The notes beneath the pieces are model-generated. The model made no database searches and had not been told where the DNA came from. It saw nothing but the letters and a program-made list of their open reading frames with translations. From Choricystis sp. odSpoLacu1 (taxonomy: Eukaryota; Chlorophyta; Trebouxiophyceae): a stretch of DNA of 64,000 nucleotides. Where the stretch lies: assembly GCA_958009055.1 (NCBI GenBank), contig OY253653.1, positions 992,001 to 1,056,000 of the forward strand, in the 5' to 3' direction. The translations under genes and the position numbers were made by a program. Positions within the stretch are counted from its first letter, which is position 1; each line of letters starts with the position of its first letter. Of the stretch, positions 41,181 through 51,410 are shown piece after piece.

Positions 41181-42336
41181 ATGCCCTACGCCTCCTCCAA
41201 CGCGTTTGCCGCCCTGGACCGGCCCAAGCCCAAACCCAAGCCGTCCCCCCCCCCGTCGACGACGCCGACGCTGCCGCCGCACGCGCCGCGTCTGCAGCCG
41301 CGCTGGAAGCGGCCGTGTTTTCGGGCGGGCGGCTGGCGTCCGTGTCCAACTGGGCCGACTCGGACGACGAGTTTGCCGGAGTGGAGGAGGGTGGCGAGTG
41401 GGTGAGTAGGGAGAGGGAGGGGTGGGGGAGAGACCCCCCGAGGCGGGCCGCCGCGCAAGCCAATCGACTCTTGCTGTCGCCCCCCGCAGACGCCTGCTCA
41501 TCCATGCCCACCCCCCCTTGTCCACACACTCACAGACCGACGCTGCGCACCAGCCTGGCACGCCGGAAGTGGCGTCCGAGGTGAGGAGACGTTCGATGGG
41601 GGGAGACAAAATACGCGGCCGCGGCATCCACCCCCACACCCACTCACCCACCTCCCCCTCCGTCCCACCCCAGGCTGACGACGACGACGCCCCCCACCCC
41701 GCCGCCGCCATCGAGGCCGAGCTGGGCCTGGAGCTGGCCCCCTCCGGCGACGACGACGACGACGCCTCCGACGCGTCGCCACGCGCGCCGACGTCGCCCC
41801 CGGGCGCGGTGCCCGCGCGCCGCGGCAGCGCGGCGCGGGCGACGCCCGAGCAGCCCCGGGCCGAGCCGCAGCCCGAGCGTCAGCTGTCCAAGAAGGAGCT
41901 GCGCGCGCGCGAGCTGGCCGAGCTGGACGCCGCGCTGGCGGAGCTGGGCGTGGCGGCGGGGGGTGGGGGTGGTAACGACGCCACCGCCGCCGCCGCCACC
42001 CAACAACCCGCCGAGTCGGACGCCGCCGCCCGCCGCCGCCGCAAAAAGGAGCGCGCCAAAGCGGTGGCCGCCGCCAGCGGGGATGCCACCGGCCCTGCCT
42101 CCCCAGAGCCCGCGTCGCGGCCGCCGCCGCCGCCCGAGCCGGAGGCGGACACCGCCCCCGTGGACCCGGAGGCCGCCCGCAAGGCGCTGGCCAAGCGGTT
42201 GACCGCCTCCAAAGCCAAGCCCGTGGAGACGGCGGCCCAGCGGGCGGCGCGGGAGGCGCGCGAGCGCGCGGGTGCGGCCAAGAAAAAGGGCGCCAAAACG
42301 GGGCGCGACACGTGGAACCAGGCGCCCACGCGGTGA
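41181..42336 (+). CDS. Conserved Ala-rich coiled-coil protein (LSKKE motif), frameshifted
   Basis: Exons 41181-41401, 41536-41580 and 41674-42336. The start MPYASSNAFAALDRPKPKPK is followed, after a frame change at a C10 run (41245-41254), by SNWADSDDEFAGVEEGGEW. Exon 3 contains an acidic stretch, then RQLSKKELRARELAELDAAL, a motif I associate with uncharacterised plant nuclear proteins that start with N-x-F-A-A-L-D and contain an LSKKE helix. The C-terminus is Lys/Ala-rich helix (KRLTASKAKPVETAAQRAAR). It has no transit peptide or membrane segment. Probably nuclear; function unknown. Confidence 0.6.
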
Positions 42337-42702
42337 CGAGAGAGAGGTTGGATGGTGCGTCTGTTTTTTCTTTCGCTGGCGTCCGTTGGATCGTGCCCCG
42401 CGCCCTTTCCTTTTCCTGCCGCCGTTGTTTTTCACTTTCTTCCGATCATCCACACTACTTTCCCTCTTGCACCCTGCCCCCCCCCCCCGAACAACAAAAC
42501 CCCCACCTTTTTTTCTTGCCGGTTGATTTCTTGAAGCTATTCGGGTGTGTGCGTCCTTCCTTTGCTCGTGTGCCGCGCCCCCTGAAGAGAAACCTTCAGG
42601 GGCTGTGTCAAACAAAACCAAACACCACTTTATCAACCCGACCCTCCTCTCCCCATCTGCTGTCCGCCCGCCCTCCTCTCCCCCCTGCCAGCCACAAAAA
42701 AG
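42337..42702. promoter_or_regulatory. Upstream region of PPT with a hairpin
   Basis: 366 bases. Contains a perfect 9-bp inverted repeat CCCCTGAAG-agaaac-CTTCAGGGG at about 42580-42603, probably in the 5' leader of the translocator gene, and a C-run near 42478-42488. I see no gene. Confidence 0.5.
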
Positions 42703-44284
42703 ATGCGCGCCGCCCGTGTTGCCACGTCGCGGATGCCTGCGTGTGCCTGTGTTGCGCCCCGTGCCGCGGCGCCGGCGCGGCCAGCGCGGCCGGTGCTTGC
42801 GCGGCCGACAGTCAGCACCCGACTGCTGGGCGGGTCGGCGGCCCTCGTTGCCTCCCCCTCCCGCGTCAGCGTGGTGGTGGCTGCTTCCTCGTCGGGTGAG
42901 TGGTTGTGTGCAGGAGGAAAGGGGGGGAAACCAAGGGGGAATCGGCGGTCGATGGGGGCAACAAGGACCGGCCTGGCCGACGCAGACGCTCCTATCCCCC
43001 ACTTTTCCGTCCCTTCCCTCCAGGCGCCGCCTCCCCCGAAACCAAGCAGACGCTCGTCCTGGGCGGCCTGTTTGGCGCGTGGTACTTGTTCAACATCTAC
43101 TTCAACATGTGAGTAGCGTGTGGGAGGAGTGAGGGAAGGATTGTTGGTGGATGAAGCGTCTGCTGGATGAGAGCGCGGCTGCATACCCCTTCCACTCACC
43201 GTCACCCTGTCGCTCCCGTAACCCTCTCTCCCCCCCCAACACACACTCAGCTACAACAAGCAGGTTCTGGGCGCGTTTCCCTACCCGCTGACGTGCACGT
43301 GCTTGCAGGTGAGAGGAAGGAGAGTAGAGGGGTGGTGGTGTGAGTCGGGGCGTTGTTTTTTCTCTTGTCCCACTCCCTCTTTCCCTCACACAGTTCGCCG
43401 TGGGCAGCCTGCTGGCGGGCGCCATGTGGGCGACCGGCCTGCACCCCCGCCCCAAAGTGGACAAACAGCTGGTGCGTTGGTTTTTTGGGGGCGTGTTGAA
43501 GGCGAAAAACAAGAGAGGCTCCCGTCCCAACGCATTCACCCTCCCTTCCCACCTACCCCAGATCAAAACCATCGCCCCCCTCGCCGTCGTCCACACCCTG
43601 GGCAACCTGCTGACCAACGTGTCCCTGGGCGCGGTCGCCGTCTCCTTCACCCACACCATCAAGGCGATGGAGCCCTTCTTCTCGGTCCTCCTGTCCGCCA
43701 TGTTCCTTGGCGAGAAACCCGCCCCCGCCGTCCTGTTGACCCTGCTCCCGATTGTGGGTGGTGTCGCCGCCGCGTCCGCGTCTGAGGCGACGTTCAACTG
43801 GCAGGGGTTCCTGGCTGCCATGGGGTCAAACGTGACCTTCCAGTCGCGCAACGTGCTCTCAAAAAAATTCATGGGCGCGGCCAAAGGCTCCCTCGACAAT
43901 ATCAACCTGTTCTCCATCATCACCATGCTGTCCTTTGTCCTGCTGGCCCCCATCACCCTGGCGGCGGAGGGGGTGCGCCTGACGCCGGGCGCGCTGGCTG
44001 CGGCGGGGGTCGCCGACACGCCCCTCCTGTGGCAGCGCGCTCTCTCTGCCGCCGTCTGCTTCCACGCCTACCAGCAAGTCTCCTACATGATCCTGCAGCG
44101 CGTGTCCCCCGTCACCCACTCCATCGGCAACTGTGTCAAGCGGGTGGTGGTGATTGCCGCTTCGGTCGTGTTTTTCAAAAACCCGATGTCGTCTCAGTCG
44201 CTGGTGGGCACCGCGATCGCGCTGGGCGGCGTGTTTGCCTACTCCCAGGTCAAGCGGGCTCAGGTCAAGGCCAAGGCGGCGTGA
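42703..44284 (+). CDS. PPT: Plastid phosphoenolpyruvate/phosphate translocator
   Basis: Exons 42703-42895, 43024-43108, 43251-43308, 43394-43471 and 43562-44284 join in phase to 378 residues. The first 70 residues are Arg/Ala/Ser/Val-rich ([20 protein letters not shown]), a chloroplast transit peptide. The carrier begins [20 protein letters not shown], followed by [76 protein letters not shown] and [16 protein letters not shown]. These blocks match PPT more closely than TPT or GPT. It exchanges phosphoenolpyruvate for phosphate across the inner plastid envelope, feeding the shikimate and fatty-acid pathways. This gene is the strongest evidence for a green-type plastid. Confidence 0.93.
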
Positions 44285-44286
44285 TG

Positions 44287-44347
44287 AGAGAGGGAAGAGA
44301 GAGGGAAGAGAGAGGGAAGAGAGAAGAGAGAGAGAGAGAGAGAGAGA
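44287..44347. repeat. GA-rich (GAGAGGGAA)n / (GA)n tract
   Basis: A purine tract immediately downstream of the PPT stop: three imperfect GAGAGAGGGAA units followed by a (GA) run. It lies in the 200-base gap between the convergent PPT and NMD3 genes. Confidence 0.85.
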
Positions 44348-44493
44348 ACGTGTTTTGGAAGAGGGGTTGTTTTTCTTCTTTTTTCATCATCATCCCGAGA
44401 GAGCAAAACAAAAAGCACAACATCAAAGAAAAAATACACACAGAGAGGCAGGTGGGGACGGATAAGAGAAACACAGACAGCAGCTCACACACC

Positions 44494-46755
44494 TCACGCA
44501 CCCCCGCCGCAGCCGGCGTTGGTGTCGCCTCCGGCGGCAGCCTCCCCTTCACCATCCTCTTCCAGCTCCAACGCGTCCAACAACTCTTCCAGCGGCACCG
44601 TGGGCACATCATCCTCGCTGCCACTGCCCCCATCGCTGGCTTCCATGGGGGCTGCCTCCGCCCCGGTGTCCAGTGGGAGGGATGCCGCAGGGTCGCGGTA
44701 CAGCGAAATCTTTTTGCGCAGGTCTGCATCCTCCTCGATCTCCTCCAGGAAGCGCTCCATGTCGGCCTCCTCGCCCCCCGCGTCCGCGGCAGCCGCGGCG
44801 GCGGCCCGGGCAGCGATGCGGGAGCGAGCGCGGTCGGCGTCGGCGGTCTCGTCGGCGTCCGCGTTGTTGTCCACCGCCATGCGCTTCAACACCCACGGCC
44901 GCCTCTCGCCACGCGCGCGGCGGCGGCGCCTCGCTTCAGCAAACGATTTGCGCACCAGCAGGGCGTCGGGCAGGGCGTACCCACGCTGGCAGGCGGCGTC
45001 AAAGGCGGCGTCCGAAGGGGCAGCCGTTGCCAGATCATACCCCACCGCCTCGTCACCCGGGTGCAGGACGCCGCCCAGGTGGGTGCGCACAACGCACGTG
45101 CGGTCGTTGACCCCAAAGTCGGACTTGCGGGCCAGGGTGACGTCGGCCAGGGTGTGGCGGCGGGTGGACCCGGCGTCGCCGCCCACGCGCTCCACGTCCA
45201 GCACCACATACTCAGCCAGCGAGCGAGACGACAGGAGGGGCTTGAACGGGGCCCTCCAAAACTGGACCGCATCCAGCACCGCTTCCCGCAGGGTGGCGGG
45301 GTCGGTCAGGGTGATGCCGGCGGTGACACGCGTCACCAGGACGAGGGGGCCGAGGCCGCCGAGGGAGTGGGTGAGTTTGGGGGGAAGGAAGACGAGGTCG
45401 TCCTGTGTTGGTGTGTGGGTGGAGAGGGGGGGGAGGAGGGGGTCGGTGTGTGTGGTGTTTTGGTTTTTTCGTCGACGCCCGCGCCTTTCCTCTCTCTCTC
45501 TCTCTTGCCCCCCTGCGCCTTCAGCCACATCGTGCGTCGCCAGTCCCCGCGCCGCAGAGGGCGCGGGTGTTGAGTCCGACAGCAATTTTGACATTGTCGG
45601 TGTTTGGTTTCGATCATCAGGCACAGCGCTTTGCCACCATTTTAACCCGCCCCCCCCCCCCCCCCCCCCCTTCCCCTCCACTCACCCTGCACACCGGCGC
45701 GATCTCCAGGCTGAACGTGTACTTGTAGTTGTAGGTGGACGTGTGCGTGTTGTGGGACACCAGCTGCTTGTCCGCCCGGTGGCGGGCGGGCACGGACGAC
45801 TGCACAAAATCGACAAACTTGCTCGCCCCAGCGCGCGACGCAAAGTGAAAGTCGAGTCCGCCCCCCGACGCGCGCACGCCCACGGCGGCGGCATCCGCCC
45901 GCCCCCGCAGGATGGCTTGCTCCAGGTAGAAGAAGGTGCGTTTGTGGCCCACGTGTTGGCGCACCTGGACGGACGCGGTCCAGGCTTCCGCGTTGGTCGC
46001 AGCCCGAGTGCACGTGATGCACTGGTGAGGCTCCACAACGTAGTCCACCACACACCCTTGTTGCAGGGTGGCCCCGCCCACGACTTCGCCCTGAACCGCC
46101 AGCTTGACTTTGAGGCGGCGGGAGTGGGGCTCCGTCCAGATGAAGCCCGCGTCAATTAGGCGCACCTTGGACAGGCCGCGAATGCGGCGCACGCACACTT
46201 GCAGCAGGGCGGCCGACTCGGGGGGCGCCGCGACCCAGTGTTTGGGGGGTTGGAGGTAGCACTCGCACGAGGGGCACCAGAGGAGGGTGATCTGGGTGTG
46301 GTGGTGGGTGGGCGGGTGGGTGGTGAGGGAAACAAAAAACGGGCGCGGTTTTTAACCCTTCTCTCTCTCCCCACACACTCTCTCACCTGCTTGGACAGTC
46401 CCTCCGTGATGTCCACCTGGGACCGTATGCAGGTGACGCACATGTTGGACGGGTTGGGCAGGATGGACGTGCCGCAGAGGCAGCAGAGGCTGTGGGGTGG
46501 GCAGGGAGGAAAAGGTCGGTCGGCGGCGCCTGGCCAATGCGGCGGCCCGAAGAAGAAAACGCGGCCAGCAAACCCTCCCCCCACCCACACACGCTGGCCT
46601 CCCATGCAGCATGCACTGCTGTGTTGCTATGTGCCCCCCTGCGCCACCAGAAGGCCTGCAATGCTGGCCTCTCCCCCCCCCCTGCCAACACTCCCAACTT
46701 ACACGTGCGCCTGCGTGCGCTGCGGCACAAACGTGACGGGCGGCCCGCCGTCCAT
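44494..46755 (-). CDS. NMD3: 60S ribosomal export adaptor NMD3
   Basis: Exons 46755-46703, 46489-46387, 46291-45686 and 45402-44494 join in phase to 556 residues. The zinc-binding N-terminus is LCCLCGTSILPNPSNMCVTC followed by LLWCPSCECYLQPPKHWVAA, with four Cys-x2-Cys pairs including CITC. NMD3 core blocks include RVRLIDAGFIWTEPHSRRLK-type KVRLIDAGFIWTEPHSRRLK, QVRQHVGHKRTFFYLEQAIL and YKYTFSLEIAPVC. The C-terminal fifth is acidic (DDVPTVPLEELLDALELEED), including a leucine-rich stretch that could be the CRM1 export signal. NMD3 loads on nascent 60S subunits in the nucleus and recruits CRM1. Immediately after the donor of intron 3 the sense strand has a long G-run (the C-run at 45649-45670). 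Confidence 0.95.
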
Positions 46756-46941
46756 GGTGGGGAACGTCGTATTGGCGGGCTGTCTTGGGGGCGGACAGGG
46801 GTAACTAGTGGCGTCCCGCTCGCGGGGGGGCAGAGCGAAATCTCGAGACGAGCAGAGAGAGGTGTTTGAGGAGAGCGTGCGTTTTTTTCTTTCGCTCACT
46901 CCCTCGTCAAACTCTTTCTCTCGCCCCGAACTTGCCTCAAC

Positions 46942-48024
46942 ATGGTCAAGTACGCACGCGAGGTCGCCAATCCGACCAAGGTCGCAAAGGCTCGCGGCAG
47001 GTACGTTGCTGTTGGTTGTGTGGGGGTGGGCGCGCGGCCGCGACCGAGGCCGCGGCCGGCCGACCGCGGCCGGCGCGTCGATTGGAGAGCGGGGCCGAGC
47101 AGCGCGCGCCTCTGGCGCGCGCCTCCTCTGCCTCCTCGCGTGCCGACCGCGCACGCATGTGCGTCTGTGCTCGCAGTGGTACAGACGCGTGTGCAGGCAG
47201 CGGGCCAGCGCGCGGCGCATGCGGCCCCAGCGCACGCACCCGCTCGGTCGCCGCTCCGGCGGCGGCCCGACGCCTGACGCCCGCATCGGGCTTAGGCGGC
47301 GTGCCTCGTGCTCCTCTGCCTCGCGGCGGCCCGCACGCAAGCGCGCACTGCCACCAGCTGTGCCCCCGTGCCAGGGAACGGTGGGGCCGGAGCCCGCGGA
47401 CGCGCGGGGGCGGCTCACGCACCACCCCGCGATCGCAGCCGCCTCCCGATCGCTCGTCCCTCGCTCGGCCGTCCCCTCCCCTCACCCTCTCCCTCCCTCC
47501 CTTCCCCTCCCTCCACTCACACCAGCGACCTGCGCACCCACTTCAAAAACACGCGCGAGTCCGCCCAGGCCATCAAGGGCATGGACCTGGCCAAAGCGCG
47601 GTCCTTCCTGGAAGCCGTCCTCGACAAGTCGCGCGCGGTTCCCTTCCGCCGCTTCTGCGGCGGCGTCGGCCGCACCCCCCAAGCCAAGAATGAAGGCTCC
47701 ACCACGGGCCAGGGGCGCTGGCCCGAGAAGAGCGTGCGCCTGCTGCTGTCGCTGCTCGACAACGCGGCCTCGAACGCCGACGCGAAAGGCCTGGACGCCG
47801 ACGCGCTCTACATCGCCCACATCCAGGTCAACCAGGCGGTCAAGGGGAGGCGCCGCACCTACCGCGCGCACGGCCGCATCGGCCCCTACCAGTCGTCCCC
47901 GTGCCACGTGGAGTTGACGCTGGCCGAGAAGTCGGCCCCCGTCGCCAAGGAGGCGGGCGCCCCGCGCAAGCTGTCCAAGGTGGCGCTGGCGCGGTCGCTG
48001 CGGGCGGGGTCCAAAGCCACGTGA
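46942..48024 (+). CDS. RPL17: 60S ribosomal protein L17 (uL22)
   Basis: Exons 46942-47000 and 47526-48024 (junction AG|C) give 185 residues, the usual size. [20 protein letters not shown], then [60 protein letters not shown] and [20 protein letters not shown] follow eukaryotic L17 throughout. The protein lines the exit tunnel of the 60S subunit. The 525-base intron is long for this genome and extremely GC-rich in its first half. The gene is divergent from NMD3, itself a 60S biogenesis factor, with only 186 bases between the start codons, so a shared promoter is possible. Confidence 0.97.
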
Positions 48025-48760
<736 letters not shown>

Positions 48761-50978
48761 ATGGCGTCCGCCGTCGCCCGCCCCGCCGACTGGCCCCCCC
48801 CGCCCTGCGTGCGCATCCCCGCGGTCGCCGCGGTCGTGGCCGCCGACGACGCCGGCGCCCTGTACGGCACGTCCCCGCTCGCGACCGCGGGGGGGGTCCC
48901 CCCCGACCTGGCCGCCCGCAAGAAGCGGGCCCTGTCCTGCGCCAAGGCGGAGGTGGTGGAGGTGCCGCCCGGCAGGTGTGTGTGTGTGTGTGAGAGGGGA
49001 GGGGAATGGGAGGGGGGGCGCAGGCGCGGGGAGGGGGGCAATGGGGGCTCTATAGTATCGGCACGAGAAGGGAAGCATAACGCCGCGGCGCGGCGCGGCT
49101 TCCCGTGCCTCCCACCCACTCGCACACCGACCCCGGCGCAGGGCTGGCCGCCCCCTGCGCCGCCGCTGGGGCCACACGCCACGCCGTTTGTGTGTGTGTC
49201 TGACGTCCCTCTTTTTTTGTGTGTGTGCCACCCCCCTTTTTTTTGTTCACCAAACGACCACACCCCTTTTCCTCCTCCCACCCAGCTTCAACCCGGGCGC
49301 CCATTTCTACCCCCGCGTCCTCAACGCCCACATCCACCCAGTCGTCCGCTCCTTTCTGACGCTGGGCAACGCCCGCGTGGCGCAGCGGTACTGCCACCTG
49401 CACCCGGAGGCAGCGCCCGACGCGGTGGCCACCGCCCTGGCCCGCCCCGCCCCCCACTTCCGGTGGGCGGGGGCGGACGTGTTTGTGACGGCGTCGGCCA
49501 CGGGGCGTCGGGCGTGCGTCGTGGTGGAGACAAACTCGTGCCCCTCTGGCCAAAAATCGATGCCGCCCCTGGGCGGCGAACCGGAAGGCCAGGGCGGTTA
49601 CCGCGAACTCCTGGCCCGTGCCTTCATGCCCGCCCTGGCTGAAGCCGCGGCCAAGGGCATCCTCCCGCACGGCAGGCTGGCCGTGCTGTACGACAAGAAC
49701 AAGATGGAGGCGTCCGGGTATGCAGCCACGCTGGCCGACCTGTCGCGCGAGTGCGTTCTCCTCGTCCCCTTCCACGAGGACGCCTCCCCCCCCCGCGCCC
49801 GGTTCACGGAGGATGGCGTGCTGGAGGTGAGGGTGGATGGCGCCCCCTGCGCAGAGGAGGCGGGGTCGGAGGGGTCGGATGACGGTGGGCCGGGCGGCGG
49901 TGGTCCCGAGCGCACGCGGTCGACCCCGCTCTCCCCCACCGTGGCTGCAGCCGTTGAGGAGTGGCACCCCGTGCGCGCCGCCCTGCGCTACGTGACGCAG
50001 CGCCCCTGGAACCGCATCCCTCCCCTGACCAAGACGCTGCTGTTCAACCCTGTGCTTGCCTGCCTGGCGGGCGGGCGCAACAAGATGGCGGCCGCCAAGG
50101 CGTACGACGTCCACAACGCCACCGCCCTGGCGGGCACGGGCCTGGCCATCCGCACCCCCGACACCCTGTGGAATGTGCCCCTGGGCGAGGTGCCTCTCTG
50201 TGTCGACCGGCTGGGCGGGCGCGCAGTCGTGAAGGTCCCGTACGCCAACGCGGGCCAAGGCGTGTGGACGGTCACGACTCCCTCCGAGCTGGACGCCTTC
50301 ATGGCCCTGCCCCACCGCTACGACGCCTTCATTGTGCAAGCGTTGATCGGCAACTCGGGGTGGTCGTCGAGGCCGGCGGCGGGGGCGCAGTTGTTCCATG
50401 TCGGCACCGTGCCCAACGCTCGCGGCCACATCCACGCCTTTGACCTGCGCGTCATGGTGGGGTCGGCCCCCGCCACGGCGGACGACCCGGTTGGCGGCTT
50501 CTTCCCGGTGGCGGTGTACGCGCGGCGGGCGCGCAAGCCGCTGCCGGCTGCCCTGGATGCGGCCACCCCGTCGTGGGACGTGCTCGGCACCAACCTGTCT
50601 GTCAAAAATGCGGACGGCTCCTTCTCCACCCAGCCCGAACGCCTGCTCATGATGGATGCGCGCGACTTCCAGGCCCTGGGCATTGGGTTGGACGACTTGA
50701 TCGAGGCGTACATGCAGACTGTGCTTGCTGCCGCCGCCATTGACGCGCTGGCCGCCAAACTGGTGTCCCGCTCAGGAAACTTCCGCTACAACCTGTTTCG
50801 GTCCATCAACCCGGATGCTGCCCTGATGGCCGAGATTCTGCCGCCCCGGCCCAGGAAGGAGGTGGTGGCCGAGGACGCGCCGCCGCCGCCGCCGCCGCCG
50901 CCCGACTCGGACGCGAGTGTCGACCTGGATGACGAGGCGGAGAGACGGCTGCGGGCGTGCAGCTTGATTGGGTTGTGA
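48761..50978 (+). CDS. Uncharacterised ATP-grasp-like protein
   Basis: Exons 48761-48975 and 49286-50978 (junction AG|C) give 635 residues. There is no signal or transit peptide evident. The conserved-looking blocks are FNPGAHFYPRVLNAHIHPVV, CVVVETNSCPSGQKSMPPLG (about residue 150), GRLAVLYDKNKMEASGYAAT, PWNRIPPLTKTLLFNPVLAC, AVVKVPYANAGQGVWTVTT (about 385), YDAFIVQALIGNSGWSS and HAFDLRVMVGS. The V-V-K-V-P-Y-x-N-A-G-Q-G-V sequence followed by an F-I-V-Q strand and D-L-R-V-M is how an ATP-grasp nucleotide site reads (Lys and Gly-rich loop), so an ATP-dependent carboxylate ligase-like activity is a reasonable inference. I do not recognise a named family. The C-terminus is Pro then Asp/Glu-rich. 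Confidence 0.75.
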
Positions 50979-51410
50979 GTGTGTGTGTGGTGTGGTGACG
51001 TGTGTGCGTAGACTGCGTCTTTTTTATTTCTTCTCTGGTGGTGTTTTTTTTTTGCGTCGACCCTTTTCTCTTCCTCTTGACTTTCTTTTTTTGTGCCTTC
51101 CCCCACACAACACCCGCGTTCTTTGCGAAAACCAAACACGACAAACTTGCCTCGAGAGCGAGAGAGAGCACAACCTTTTCACATTTGCGCTGTAAACACC
51201 GGGAGCAGGAACGAGAGGCAGAAAGAACGAACAAGCCGCACAACCAAGTGGCGTTTTTTGTCCGCCATCGGTAAACAAACGCCACTCCCTCCCCGCCTCC
51301 CCCCCTCCCCTCTTGATCGACACACACACGTCCCTCCCACTCACTCGCCAACCACTGTGGCGCGTGTGCCATCGACCTTTGGTCGCAACCACCACCCATC
51401 GCTCCCCAAA
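50979..51410. promoter_or_regulatory. Intergenic region upstream of GT2
   Basis: 432 bases; T-rich just after the upstream stop, then purine-rich, then C/CA-rich before the GT2 ATG. TGTAA occurs at 51191-51195. I see no gene. Confidence 0.4.
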
